Shown here: positions 1-11,252 of the stretch, piece after piece
How the letters are laid out: the number at the start of each line of letters is the position of its first letter
How positions within the stretch are numbered: position 1 is the first letter of the stretch
Assembly: GCA_036245805.1 (NCBI GenBank)
Contig: BTRK01000004.1
Location: forward strand, 42,558,907 to 42,622,906
DNA length: 64,000 bases
From: Pristionchus mayeri
Lineage: Eukaryota; Nematoda; Chromadorea; Rhabditida; Neodiplogasteridae
Reading direction: 5' to 3'
Notes under the pieces: generated by a model
Database searches by the model: none
Seen by the model: the letters and a program-made list of their open reading frames with translations, nothing else
What the model was told of the DNA's origin: nothing
Program-made: the position numbers and the translations under genes

Positions 1-120
1 CAGGTGAACATATCTCAGTGAGTTATACTAACAGGTGCAGCAAGTTATTATAGAATGCAAATATGATAGTCGAAATATCGTCACTTTGAAGAAGCACTAT
101 AGTTATAGATCTGTGAGAAG

Positions 121-355
121 CTGCACCACACATTGACTCTCAGCATAAAAATTTCGGGATACTGAGCATCTTTTGAGGGACAGGATCAAGGAGGGATTGC
201 CACAAAACGTACGATGGGCCTCGATAAAAGGAAAATTAGCTTGGATCAGTGGAGTCGAGCTACAACAGGCTGGACCCCTATAACTGAAGCCGCCATCTGG
301 GATTGGTGCAATGCAACCTATGAAGAATATATACCCATCCTGATCTGAGCATACG
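121..355 (+). mobile_element. Degraded 3' end of an RTE-like retrotransposon
   Basis: A short coding relic aligns with the carboxyl end of the full-length RTE-like element at 12.55-15.46 kb. One frame reads DQWSRATTGW near 244 and a CNATYEEYIP segment near 308, matching EEWSRATTMW and WNATAEEYRP of the intact copy. It is followed by a TTGATTAATTGACTGA tail like the TTGA repeats of the full element. This looks like a 5'-truncated insertion; its frame is broken. Confidence 0.7.
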
Positions 356-640
356 ACCTGTTTTTAATAATTGGTTGATTAATTGACTGAACATCTGAAT
401 ATTTGAATTGTCATGCTTTTCGTTTCATTATTCTTAAATCATTTGCATGCTAAATTATGTTGTTTTTTTGTGTTATTTAGTAGGTAATGGGAACTTGGAA
501 GTATATGACTTTTATGAAAACGAATGATATTTAATCCCATTAAGCCTTTATTGCAATCATTGTGTATCGATTAATGTAAATGCATTCTTACACTGACTAT
601 TCGTTGCTTATTCATGTGGCGTGCATCGACAGATACGGTA
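356..640. other. AT-rich intergenic stretch
   Basis: No exon, repeat or RNA gene is recognisable between the RTE relic and the promoter-like block of A1. Confidence 0.4.
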
Positions 641-650
641 ATTCGTGCCA

Positions 651-690
651 TTTACTATCGACGCCGAGATAGCTCTCGGGACACTCAGCA
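651..690 (+). promoter_or_regulatory. Family-A upstream element of A1
   Basis: TTTACTATCGACGCCGAGAT is a diverged copy of the block found before most family-A genes (best copy ACTAGGGACGCGACGCTAGC before A5). Here it lies about 250 bp from the ATG rather than about 80, because a 93-bp MITE has been inserted in between. The preceding GGCGTGCATCGACAGATACGG is also found before A3 at 6000-6020. Confidence 0.5.
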
Positions 691-749
691 CCGGTTGTTC
701 ATTTTATTGTTTTTTTTTCGAATTTTGACCATTCGAGACCCCTGACCAG

Positions 750-842
750 GAGCAATGGTCTCGCTCTCTCCATTTCATACACTCTCTCGCACATCAGATC
801 GACGAGAGAGCGTGTGGTTTGGAGAGAATCAGACGATTCCTC
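750..842. mobile_element. Palindromic hAT-like MITE, copy 1
   Basis: GAGCAATGG at the left end pairs with the right end GACGATTCCTC, and the interior is palindromic around ACTCTCTCGC/GAGAGAGCGT. It is flanked by an 8-bp direct repeat CTGACCAG (742-749 and 843-850). An 8-bp duplication is typical of hAT elements. It sits in the 5' leader of A1. Confidence 0.75.
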
Positions 843-898
843 CTGACCAGGTGTTTCGCTCTATGGCGGACGCTCTCTTTATACAGTGCATGAGGAAA

Positions 899-2388
899 AT
901 GCCCATCACCTTCAATAGCCTTCCTCTGGCGTTCTTCAAGAAAGTCTGCAGTATCTTGAATGCCGAATCCATCTTGACCTTGAGAGAAGTGAGTTTTACG
1001 TTTCCTGTGTCAATTTTTAGCAGCACTCGGCCACAGCGGCTTGTGCCACCTCACCTTGACTATGCGTCCCTTGACGACTGAAATATCACTGGAGAAGGCT
1101 TCACATTTACATTTGCCATTTACTTTCCTGTGTTATCATCACTAAAATCGTAATACGTATTTAACGACTATAACTTTCCAACAGATCAGCAGGCTGACGA
1201 ATGGTTCAGTCGAACAAGCTATTATAAATCGTGAATTTAAAATCATACAAGTCGTTATTATTGAAGTAAGCATTTTGTGAAAATGTTATAGTTGCTACTG
1301 CTGAGAAGCTGAAGATAAGTATTTGAAACGTACAGTGTTTTTTTCAGAGAGAAAATGATGACATTGGATTCGTTATCCATGTTATGGGCACTTTGCCACG
1401 ACTTGTTTGGAGAACACGATTCAACGCACTACTTTATCAATTTGATATTTCACTATCGGATATTTGCCACTATCCTTGGAATGTCTTCTTTGTCAGTGAA
1501 CTTCACTTCGACATGCAACTATCAATTGATCCTTTCTAGTCATTAACTGCTATAGAAATCTCCGAAGAAACGCTGTTCGAATTCGTCAAATCGCTAATGG
1601 ATGGCATACAAATCCTTGTGGTTGAATTGTATAATATTCAGGCCCAAATATTCCCGAATTGCGCAAATATATTTGAAGGGAAAATGGTAGAATCCTTTGT
1701 TTTAGGCTGCGACGATATTGAAAATTTATACTTGTGAGTTTTGCAATTAATATTCGCTAAATATAATAATCAAATACAGGCCACCGATTGTTGAATTAAT
1801 TCGAAATCTAAAAGCAGACCGAGTCGATTTCCATATCAATTCGCTATCAAAAGGTGTGATTCAAGAAAAATAGAATGTTGCAAATAATGTATTCAGATTT
1901 CATCAATGCTCTTATGAAAATGGCTGATATTTCCAAGGCGATTCGAATTGTATGTAACGATGAGTCAAGGATAGATGTAACGACATCTATCGAAATATTG
2001 AGCGCGACACGCTGCAAAACGCTTGATCATGACAGCGTTATTTCTCTCAAAGATGCTGAGCAATTGATTGAAGTTAGTTCTATACAATTCCTTACATTTG
2101 GTTAATGCTCATGTTGTTATATGACAGGTTTTTCACCATATGGATAAGAAAATCAAGTACACTTCACAAACCAATGAAGTTTTCCCCGGAATGCAACGCG
2201 GAAATTATACAATTCAAACTGACCGCGTCGTTTTAAACATTAAGCATGGAGATATTGACAAGGAGAGGTCGCGCAATGTATATGGAGTTTTTAAACGAGA
2301 CCTAGCACATTCGAAAGAGGAGAAAATTCTAAGAAGTTCTATCGTTTTCAAATTTGCGGAACGTTCATGTGGGCAGTATGTGAGTTAA
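899..2388 (+). CDS. A1: F-box-like family-A protein, 339 aa
   Basis: Seven exons are inferred from splice signals and comparison with paralogs: 899-988, 1185-1265, 1348-1491, 1540-1733, 1780-1853, 1897-2072 and 2128-2388. Joined, they are open with consistent phases. The ATG at 899 matches the start of the other copies; upstream ATGs at 863 and 755 lie in or beside MITE sequence. Exon 1 plus exon 2 resemble an F-box (LPLAFFKKVCSIL ... LREISRLTN), the Skp1-binding motif of SCF ubiquitin ligases. Exons 3-7 form a conserved family-specific carboxyl region with the motifs WRTRFNALL, CANIFEGKM and SLKDAEQLIE. Other copies end just after an IKHxxI motif, but here the frame continues about 45 residues into an inserted hairpin (2259-2560). 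Function beyond a likely SCF substrate adaptor is unknown. Confidence 0.65.
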
Positions 2389-2560
2389 TGGGATTTTATG
2401 GACATAGCCTCAAATATTGCACGTTCCCCACTATGAGCCCACATCACCACATGAACGTTCCGCAAATTTGAAAACAACAGAAGTTCTTAGAATTTTCTCC
2501 TCTTTCGAATGCGCTAGGTCTCATTTAGAAACTCCATATACATTGCGCGACCTCTCCTTG
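2259..2560. mobile_element. Foldback element FB1 at the end of A1
   Basis: The left arm begins CAAGGAGAGGTCGCGC (2259) and the right arm ends GCGCGACCTCTCCTTG (2560). Arms of about 115 bp are nearly perfect inverted copies around a loop of about 70 bp. The left arm is read through by the last exon of A1. Confidence 0.85.
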
Positions 2561-3161
2561 TGAATGAAAAAAAAACGATATAGCTTTTGTTTTTTTTATG
2601 AAATGTTTTTTTTAATGATCTGATATAAATCGGCTTGTTATGAGATACTGAGCGTTTAATAAACACGAGCTGGATCGATCTCGTGGCTTGCAACTTGTCC
2701 ATCGTAAAACATCGAAAATTTGCTCTTGATTGATACATAAGGGTGTCATGCAACGTCCAGCTTAGCGTCTTCTTCTCCAGACGAATTCATGGTTGACTAT
2801 CTGAGAGAACTAACATTGGGTCGCAAAACAAAAGGAAAAATCCCAACTTAAAGATTGATCAAGGGGAATTGCACGCGTGCTCTACTCGATCTATCGATAT
2901 GTCTGACCGTTTACAGAGCACCTCTCTATTTGTCCCTCACCCGAAGGATGAAATTATGCACCAAAAGTTCGCATGAAGATCTCTCAAATTTACCGGCCAG
3001 CGATAATCTCAATAGGTTGCCCCATAGCTTAGGAAATGCATCGCTCGAGCACACACCATTAAAGGAGGTGCAAAGGAAAAAAAATGTAGTCTTCACTTAC
3101 CAATGCCAAGCCTTCGCCCATCGATAAGAGGTTCTCAAATTTTCAGGTTCTTAACCCTGCT
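2561..3161. other. Intergenic stretch without recognisable gene
   Basis: AT-rich sequence with no exon homologous to the local families and no convincing open frame. Confidence 0.4.
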
Positions 3162-3169
3162 CTGAATTG

Positions 3170-3280
3170 GAGCAATCGTCTGACTCCCTTCAGTTTGCAC
3201 GCTCTCTCTCCGGTTAGATAGACGAGAGAGCGTAGATAGACGAGAGAGCGTGCAAACTGAAGAGAGTCAGACGATTGCTC
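3170..3280. mobile_element. Palindromic hAT-like MITE, copy 2
   Basis: The left end GAGCAATCGTCTGACTC pairs with the right end GAGTCAGACGATTGCTC. It is flanked by 8-bp direct repeats CTGAATTG (3162-3169 and 3281-3288). It belongs to the same family as the copies at 750 and 20913. Confidence 0.8.
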
Positions 3281-3521
3281 CTGAATTGAGTTATCGCAAC
3301 TTGGCCGACTGCTAGCCATGGACATCAGGGGAAGAACGAGAGCGCGCGCGATGAGAGAGAGAGTAAAGGGTAAAAAGGAGGTTAACGTGCAGCCACGTCA
3401 AGCGATTTTACAGCCGTGAACGACTACGCTAGGCGGTGTAGTGCGGTGAGGCCGACTACTGCTAGGACTACGTATGCATGATGTCCAAAGTGCTTCTAGG
3501 AAACGTTACTTTTTGCGACCG

Positions 3522-4126
3522 AGGTCACTGCCAATTAACAGACCCCGGGGAGATAGAGGGCTTGGTCGGGGGGTGACAAAACCGCAACGGAGTGCCGTTC
3601 GCTGGGGAGTTGGTCTTGTTACTTGGGAGTTGTTTCATTGTAAAAAGTGTGTGCTCCTCTACATCACCCAGTTTAGATCATCTTACAATTCGATCTTGAG
3701 TTTCGCTCTCAATCAACGTATAGGTTCATGGTCCAAAAATGAGAATTTTAGTGCAAAATCATGGTTAGATAATCATACAATGATGTCACCAATAGATATC
3801 CATGTTACTTGGTTGCAGTAGTTCTGGATTATTATAATATCGATCGGTTACTGAGCTTTGTGTTTATCTAACCGTGATTTTACACTAAAATTCTAAATTT
3901 TGGACCATGAACCCCTATACGTTGATAGAGAGTGAAACTCAAGATCGAATTGTAAGATGATCTAAACAGGGTGGTGTAGAGGAGCACATACTTGTTACAT
4001 TGAAACAACTCTCAAGTATCAAGACAAACTCCTCATTAAACGGCGCTCCGTTGCGGTTTTGTCGGTTGCGGTTTTGTCACCCTCTCGCTTGGTCTGCCCT
4101 CTATCCCCCCGGGTGAGAGTGACCCT
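3522..4126. mobile_element. Foldback element FB2
   Basis: Arms of about 270 bp are inverted copies: GTTTAGATCATCTTACAATT near 3670 returns as AATTGTAAGATGATCTAAAC near 3950, and the arm ends both contain a CCCGGG/CCCCGGG block. The loop is about 70 bp. A degenerate single arm of the same family lies at 26600-26745. Confidence 0.85.
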
Positions 4127-4231
4127 CTCGTTTCTCTAACCGCGCGCGGTTGCCGAAACTCCTTCTTTAAGATGACGTTTGCCGATCTGGCAACAATGTT
4201 TTGCGTGCATAGACAAAACTAATTTCTGCCC

Positions 4232-4258
4232 TTTACTAGGGACGCAACGCTACCACCC
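4232..4258 (+). promoter_or_regulatory. Family-A upstream element of A2
   Basis: TTTACTAGGGACGCAACGCT closely matches the block upstream of A5 and A6. It lies about 110 bp before the A2 ATG. Confidence 0.6.
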
Positions 4259-4365
4259 GCCGATCTAGTATTGCTATTGGCATTGTTCTTGTTACTGCTA
4301 TTGGAAATATTACTATTATTGTTATCTTATCATATCTAATTATTTAATTATTATTGAACATCAAT

Positions 4366-5010
4366 ATGGTGATCCTCGTCCATGATGTTCCTAGCAGTTT
4401 TATCAGTACAGTCTGCAATCTATTGGATACCCAATACCTCTTGAGATTGAGACAGGTACGTTCTCCCTTAATCAACTCATGTTTGCAGTGTTTCAAAAGC
4501 TTTGTTCTTTCACATATCACATTATTAGTTCGATTATTTTGTAGGCTAGCAAGACTAAAATGAGGGTTGAATATGCGGTCAATAATCATGATGTAGAGAT
4601 CGATTTCCTCACAATTGTGGAAGTAAGTCACTTAGAAAATTAATTATTTTAGATATTACTTGTTTTACAAGTTCTCCTGCCACTCGTAGATATGAAGTAT
4701 TATTTAATGCTCAGTTACTTGCTCGCGTAAAACTTACTTACTACCGAACTGTTACTTACGACGTTGCTGTGCTTTTTCAGAAACAAAATCGAAATAAATT
4801 TGACATACACATGCGGTGCTGCATGCCTCCATGCAAGTGGATTATTCGATTCAATGCCCCACTTCATAAATTTAATTTTTCCACTTCGGATCTGTCGTGT
4901 TATGTTTCTACTCATTATACATCGACCGTGAACAGGATTGTATGTTCAAAATTGCAAAATATATTTTAGTCACTAACAGCCATCGACATCTCTGAAGAAA
5001 CGCTGTTCGA
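4366..5010 (+). pseudogene. A2: truncated family-A F-box-like gene
   Basis: Exons 1-3 are intact (4366-4455, 4545-4622, 4781-4927). They encode VPSSFISTVCNLL...LRLRQ and ASKTKMRVEYAVNN, the F-box-like part, plus the third exon with WIIRFNAPL. Exon 4 starts normally at 4970 (SLTAIDISEETLFE) but homology stops at about 5010, and exons 5-7 are absent. The copy is therefore 3'-truncated, although its promoter element and splice sites survive. A short transcript encoding only the F-box half is possible but unproven. Confidence 0.7.
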
Positions 5011-5990
5011 GTTATCACGTTACTTCTTTGCCAAATTGTTCACTTTTGTACCCACATTGTCCAAAATTCTTAAGAAAGTTCATTTTTAAAAATATTATCC
5101 AGAATGCTAAATGATACCATTAGGACGCAGAAAAGTTTATGATTACGTACTGTAATTTACAGTATATCTGAGACCCCAACTGGCCCCTTCTTCTATAGTG
5201 AAATGAGATCGTGCTAGGATTTGAAACAGAAACTTATTACGAACCGTATATCCTGAGGGAAGCAGCTTGGCAAATACTAGACGCGTGGAGACGTCGAAAA
5301 GAACTTCTCTCCATCGAAGACGAAATAACAACTATCAAATTATTTATGATAGATGATAGTGCGATGAGGGAATGACTACAGAGTGTAATAGTAAGACATC
5401 ATCCTATGCAAATACATGAGATACAAGTATCCCTGTCCTAACTCAGTATTCCTTACTAATCGTCTCAATTTGCTTCACGCACCACCACACTGAGAATGAC
5501 GTATCACACGCGCACACATACCAATATATCGGATTATTTATTCAAGTTAGCCAACCCGATAATGTAATGTTAATGCGAAACGCTTGAGATAATCCTCTAC
5601 CTCGTGTGACCCGTTCAAGTCATTTAATTGCACGACGTTCTTAAAGAACGATTATCAACAACCGCGCCCATGGTTGAAATATGATTCGAATAGGGAGACA
5701 ACTCTCTTCACGTAGCGTGCTCTCTCACTCGTTGCTTGCCTTTTAGTGTCACTTGGCACTGACAACTGACGCTTGCGAGTCAACTAGTCGTAACTTGCTT
5801 CAAGCAAAATAAATGAAAATTCGGTTTTTGTGATTCCAACGAGGTTTTGGTGATCCACAAAACTGTTTTGTATTATGTAAAAGTCAATTTTGATGATATT
5901 CCTTCTTTAACACAATTACGTCACGCATGTAGTGTCTGGTGTTTACTTCGATTAATCAAAAACGCGCTATGTAACTGAATAGTATTTACT
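5011..5990. other. Intergenic stretch, no gene seen
   Basis: AT-rich DNA without family exons. A CCTTCTTTAA block near 5900 resembles the end of the TTAA-flanked MITEs, but no partner end was found. Confidence 0.4.
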
Positions 5991-6040
5991 TATTGGTGTG
6001 GCGTGCATCTACTGATACGGTAGTTCATGGTAGTTCATGG

Positions 6041-6085
6041 ATGCGTTAAGGACGTCGAGAGTGCTCTCTGAACACTCGTTTCATT
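6041..6085 (+). promoter_or_regulatory. Family-A upstream element of A3
   Basis: ATGCGTTAAGGACGTCGAGA followed by GTGCTCTCTG is a diverged copy of the family-A block. It is preceded by GCGTGCATCTACTGATACGG, which matches the A1 upstream region. Confidence 0.45.
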
Positions 6086-6113
6086 ATTAATTTTAGTACG
6101 GATTCTGATTAAA

Positions 6114-7416
6114 ATGAATATCACCTTCCCAAGTCTTCCTCAAACTTTCGCATGTAATGTGTGCAGTCTCCAAATCCCTACTGACTTTGAAAGAAGTGAG
6201 TTTGAAGTTGTCTGTGTTCATTATTAGATGCAATCGGTCTCACCGGATTGCACACCCTACTCATCACATAGTTAAAGGTAAAGGTAACGGTACATCCCGT
6301 CATCGAGACTGAGCTCGCATTAAAAACTTGCAAGGCCAGTATAAACAGTCATCCATTATCGACTGAAACATCGCTCGACTTGTATTCACATTAATCATTA
6401 CGTTCTGGAAAATCATCTAATATCGAAACATGTTTCACATGCCGCAATATTTGATCACCTACATTTTGCAGATCAATAAACTAACCAACGCAGCGGTGGA
6501 AGGAGCGGCTATAAATCGTGAAATGGAAATCATGCATGTATCGATTACTGAAGTAAGGTATTCAGCTTGTTTGATTGTAAGATGCGATTTGCATTTGCTA
6601 ATACGCATCAGTGTTCGCGTACAACTGTTTGTATAAGCTTTTTACAGAATGAACCCGAAATTAGATTCTATGTAGTACGTACTTTGCCACGATTTATTTG
6701 GAGAACACGATTCAAAGCACTACTTCACCAATATAACATTGCGCAATCGGCTATTTGTCATTGACCTTGGGATGAATCAACTGTCAGTAAACGTCATTAT
6801 GCAACTTGAAATTAATCATTTTAGTATTTAACTGGCATGCCATTAACCGCCATAGAAATCCCTGAAGAAACTTTATTCAAGTTCATCAAATCGCTCACCG
6901 ATGGAAGTAGACTCGAACTGGTTCAATTGGATAATGTTCAACCTCAAACTGTTCAGAATTGTACAAATATATTCGTCGGAAAATTTATAAAAAAACAATT
7001 GCAGTATTCAATGAGGATGTTGATTCTGTCATGTAAGTTGTTGAACTTATTATTTATAACAATGATCAACTTCAGCCAATCGATAGTTGAATTAATTCGA
7101 AAACTTAAAGTGAATGAAATCGAATTCTACCTCAATTCGCTAACCAAAGGTGCGCCTGAATGTCGTCATGATGTCAACTAATGTATTTAGATTTCGTAAA
7201 ATGCTCTTATGGACATATAGATATTACGAATGGACATATATATATATTACGAATATCAGATATTACGAATCAGATATTACGAAGACAATTAGAGTTAGTT
7301 ATGGTGATGCGTCAGATGTCGATGTTCCGACTTCCATCGAAATATTGAGCCGCAAATGCGAAACGCTCGATCTTAACTCCTGGATTTCTCTCAAAGATGC
7401 GGAGAAACTGATTGAA
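6114..7416 (+). pseudogene. A3: family-A F-box-like pseudogene
   Basis: Exons 1-6 are recognisable (6114-6200, 6472-6552, 6648-6780, 6825-7032, 7076-7149, 7191-7416), and several breaks are visible. A small deletion in exon 1 shifts the frame before TLKE. Exon 3 has a TGA at 6762 where A1 has a tyrosine codon. Exon 4 has an extra base in a run of A (near 6990). Exon 6 has gained tandem ATATTACGAAT units (7220-7285), and exon 7 is missing. Mariner copy 1 is inserted about 145 bp downstream. The exon 2 peptide INKLTNAAVEGAAINRE and the exon 4 peptide PEETLFKFIKSL confirm membership. Confidence 0.8.
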
Positions 7417-7561
7417 GTTAGTTCTATAGAATTGCCTACTTTAGGAAAGAGATAAGAGATTCGGCTAAGAGATTCGGCAGGCATATAGTTCCCTGGGTGA
7501 AATATTCATTTTTTTCAAATTATTATAAAATGTTATACAATTAAATCTTGTAATTATTATA

Positions 7562-8811
7562 TTAGGTTGAACAGAAAGTCTTTATAAACTGTTTTGCTCG
7601 ATCACTGCTCAGTGCACGAGACCTTTGGTGTTCCCTCGCCTCTAGTGAATAACACATGACAAAGGGACTATGTGGTCAACAACTCCCCATTTCACGCCTT
7701 TCATTCTGCCACTAGTAAGACCACGATGTTTGTTCCCACGGCCTTGCACATCCGCAACGTTCTGTTATTCGTATTCCTCTCTCACACTACAATGAAGGAA
7801 TAGGAACGTCAGTTGGCTGAAGTGTACGATTCATATGCCACTCACTACCAGACCATGCGCAATTGGTACCAACTCTTCGAGAAGGGGGACTTTTCCATGG
7901 ATGATCATGACCGGTCTGGGAGGCCACCCGAGCTGGATTTGGATGCGCTACGGATCGTAGTGGAATTGGATCCTTTCCAAATACCCGCGACATGGCAGCC
8001 ACACTTGGGGTATCGCAAAGCACCATCGTAAAATTATTGGTCTCCATTGGCAAGAAGAAGAAGCTAGGCCGTTTCATACCCCACAAATTGACCCAAGACC
8101 AGTTTGATCACCGTGTCGACGATTCCCTTTCTCTACTCACTCATCACGCTGGAGATTGATGGTTGGACCGTCTCATAACAGGGGTCGAGAAGTGGGTCTG
8201 CTATGAGAATCACCATAGGAGGGCACAGTGGGTGGATGCCAATGAGACCCCACAGGACGTCGCAAAGCCTGACCTTCACCCTATGAAAATCTTGCTCTCT
8301 GCCTGGTGGGGAGTGGATGGCCCGATTTACTGGGAGCTCCTACCCGAGAAGCGGATAATTACTGGATATGTCTACACTAAACAACTACGGAATCTCAAGA
8401 AGAAATTCGCACAATCTGCCCTGAACGGCAAGAAAGTGTACTATCAACACGATAACGCCCGACCCCATGTTGCACGGCAGGTCAAGCAGGAGCTGTCCAA
8501 ATACGGCTGGATGGTTCTCCCTCATGCACCGTATTCTCCTGGCTTGGCCCCTTCGGATTATTGGTTGTTCTCGGATCTGACCCGTCATCTCGATCAGAGA
8601 TCCTTCACTTCCCGTGGGGCGATCGAGGCCGCACTCAAGCAATATTTTGGTTCGCGCCGAGATGGGTTCTATAAGGAGGGAATCCATAAGTTGCCTGAAC
8701 GTTGGAGATTTGTCGTAGATAACAATGGTGCATACGTTTGATTTCGCTCTTGCGCTTTATTGTCAGAAGAAGGGATATAAAAAGTTTATAAAGACTTTCT
8801 GTTCAACCTAA
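7562..8811 (+). mobile_element. Mariner element copy 1 (defective)
   Basis: A 1250-bp element with inverted ends TTAGGTTGAACAGAAAGTCT, flanked by TA (7560-7561 and 8812-8813). The transposase is mariner type: a helix-turn-helix part (FEKGDFSMDDHDRSGRP, 7813-8031), then ITGVEKWVCYEN, HDNARPH and YSPGLAPSD. The last two acidic residues are separated by 34 residues (DD34D). Defects are an in-frame TAG at codon 4 after the ATG at 7792, a frameshift after the N-terminal part, and Val in place of the first catalytic Asp (TGVEKW instead of TGDEKW). Confidence 0.95.
8163..8741 (+). pseudogene. Mariner transposase fragment, catalytic part
   Basis: A 192-aa open frame holds the carboxyl two-thirds of the transposase, which cuts and pastes the element. 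It contains two of the three catalytic acidic residues (HDNARPH and APSDYW); the first is lost (TGVEKW). The amino part is in another frame (7813-8031). The protein is predicted inactive. Confidence 0.9.
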
Positions 8812-8854
8812 TAAAATTAAATCTTGTAAGATGACAGCAGAGTGTCGAAAGAAC

Positions 8855-8935
8855 AATTGCAACTGGGGAATTCGAACCAACTAGCTTCCCTTGATCACTG
8901 AGATGTTTCCCCGATGCTCAATTATTCCGGTGACT
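8855..8935 (-). repeat. tRNA-like relic (possible SINE head)
   Basis: Read on the minus strand, GGTTCGAATTCCCC forms a good RNA polymerase III B box preceded by ATCTCAGTGATC, a weak A box. No complete cloverleaf or closing acceptor stem is seen, so a SINE head or tRNA pseudogene is more likely than a working tRNA. Confidence 0.4.
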
Positions 8936-9071
8936 CGAGCTATGGTCTTCGGAAACTAATCTGTATCGGTCTTCCGGAGAGAATAGAAACCCAAGCAGTG
9001 GAGAACAATTTGGAACAATCGAAACGGGTGCTATTTAAACCGGTGTGCGTCGGTGATTACTGTAGTGTATG

Positions 9072-9104
9072 TTACTTTCTAGGGACGCGAGAGCACTCTC
9101 TCCC
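9072..9104 (+). promoter_or_regulatory. Family-A upstream element of A4
   Basis: TTTCTAGGGACGCGAGAGCACTCTC is about 65 bp before the A4 ATG. It is preceded by GTCGGTGATTACTGTAGTGT, which also occurs before A5 (GACGATTACTGTACTG) and near 26415. Confidence 0.6.
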
Positions 9105-9137
9105 CAACCAGTAGTCTCAACATTAAAAACTGGGAAT

Positions 9138-10638
9138 ATGCCAACTCTCTTCTCCGATATTTCTCGGAATTTTACAGCAGCATTATACCGTCTTTTGGAA
9201 ATCCAAGATCTATTGAGATTGAGACATGTGAATTTATAACTTTAACATATCTTTGGCAATCACTTTTTCCGTTTTACAATCGCTACCGATAGTACTGAAG
9301 TCTTCGCAACTTTGTTCACACCAAATTTAACCTGAGTAGAAACAGATACATAGATTGCTGTGTTCTCAATACATTATAATCCCTGTTGTGCAATCTAACA
9401 GTGAGACAATGAATAATATAGTATTATTACTCTAATTGTATCACATTCTTTGACTGGGTTTGCTGGATCGACACATAAATGAATCGATTAAAAATGCACT
9501 CGTAAACCGTCAAGTAGTGCCCGAATTGATATCGATTAAGGAAAATAATACAAATTTGGTAATGAAACGTTTCAATTTGCATACGAGTACGTTATATAAC
9601 ATAGTCCGGGAGAGATGACTTAATAGTACCCATAGAACCTAGTCCAAGGAAATATTATGCATAATTCGTTGTTCAAACAATTCCTCGATAGTCAGGACAA
9701 AGGGCGGAAATATAAATTGTGATTTGTATTGCTTTCCCAAAATTATACCATCATTGAACTGGGCACCCACTTTCTCGGTCCTATGTCTCGATTCATTTGG
9801 ATAATTCGATTAAAATATGCAATTTATGCATTTCAAATGTCACTGTCGGATATTGCACATTATCATTTTACGTACAGTGTCAGTTTTTTTACACATATGA
9901 AATGCAAAAAAGTATTTTAGGTATTTACATCTAAGTGCGTTTCTGAAGAAACACTATTCGATTTCGTCAAATCACTAACTGATGGCATGCGATTCAACCG
10001 GGTCACATTGGATAATATTCAACCACAAACTTTCCAGAAATGCGCACATATTTTTGGAGGGAAATTCATACACATTGCTATTTTTTGCTTTGAGGAGATT
10101 GAGCATTGCGACTTGTAAGTTATTGAACATGAAATCGAAAAAAAGACAAATTATTTATAGCCAATCATTCGTTGAAACAATTCGAACAACTGATATAGAC
10201 ATAGTCGAATTCTATCTCAATTCGCTATCGAAAAGTGATTTGTTTTCGAGTTTTAAATATGTTAATTAATTAATTTAGATTTCATCGAAGCTATAAAGGA
10301 AATAGCTGATCTCAAAAAAGCTATCAATATTCAGTGCGTTGACGAAAGTATAATCAGTGCTCTCACTCCTCTAATTGCAAGAGAAATGCTGAGTCGCAAA
10401 TGCGATACACTCGAACTTCAATGCTTCATTACTCCCAAAGATGCTGAGAAACTAATCCAGGTATTTAATGTTATTTTAGTCATTAGTACTATATTGTTTA
10501 AAGGTTTTCCATCACATGGATAGGAACATATCGTTCAAGACATGCGTCAGAGAAGTATATACTGAAATTAAAATCGGAAAATTTAGAATTCGAAAAGGAG
10601 AAGTATTCTTAGCCATCAAACACATTACTATTCAGTGA
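9138..10638 (+). pseudogene. A4: family-A F-box-like gene, probably broken
   Basis: Recognisable exons are 9138-9227 (ISRNFTAALYRLL...LRLRH), exon 2 near 9461-9544, 9734-9878, 9921-10114, 10161-10234, 10279-10460 and 10504-10638. Exons 4-7 are open and in phase, with SEETLFDFVKSL, a CAHIFGGKF motif and a normal end IKHITIQ. Exon 2 lacks a clear AG acceptor (GTTTGCTGG) and is out of frame at its start. Exon 3 is preceded by TTTCCCA where paralogs have TTTTCAG. The copy has probably lost function, although alternative acceptors cannot be excluded. Confidence 0.65.
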
Positions 10639-11160
10639 AGAATCCATATAATACTCAAACTTCACATGCAATATATCATGTGTTTTTAATAAAATGCCTT
10701 TTTTGCTACTTATTGCATTGTTTTCAAATGCGAAGCACATCGATCTCGCTTGCATTCGAACACGGCAGCTGAAAGAAACGATATTTTTGCCTAACCCTCC
10801 TGTGGTCAGGTGCAATAAGTTGGTGCGTCCGTCCATCGCAAGGGCGGAGATAGCAGTTTAGATTAAATTACCGCGGTTTTCACTGTAACATTTTAAATTT
10901 TCATAAAATAAAATACGCCACGATAATTTCGGTTACATGTGGGTTATTATCTCGAAAATCAACAAGAAGTAATACTTCGATTATCAGCACCTCAAAAGAA
11001 ATCTCAGTCGCGACGTAGAATGTTGTGTAATTTATTATGCGGATTAATAATACAAAACAACCTCAGTGAGCTTTCCATAAGATCGATATCCTTTTGATTT
11101 CGCATTAAACCCCATACATGTAAATGTACCAGCGTCTGTGGTGTACGACGATTACTGTAC
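10639..11160. other. Intergenic stretch between A4 and A5
   Basis: AT-rich, no exon homology found. The A5 upstream block begins near 11140. Confidence 0.4.
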
Positions 11161-11168
11161 TGCCTACA

Positions 11169-11200
11169 GTTTACTAGGGACGCGACGCTAGCACTCTCTT
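11169..11200 (+). promoter_or_regulatory. Family-A upstream element of A5 (best copy)
   Basis: TTTACTAGGGACGCGACGCT followed by AGCACTCTCTTC lies about 80 bp before the ATG at 11253. The same core precedes A2 and A6 almost unchanged, and diverged copies precede A1, A3, A4, A7 and A9. The matching offset suggests a core promoter or early 5' leader element. Confidence 0.65.
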
Positions 11201-11252
11201 CAATCATAGTTAGCTAATCTTATATTATTAAATTACCGGAGCGCGGGGTAAT

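Noticed and set aside
755..898. Upstream in-frame ATG that would lengthen A1 by 48 residues
   Set aside because: This part is mostly the palindromic MITE; paralogs start at the position of the ATG at 899.
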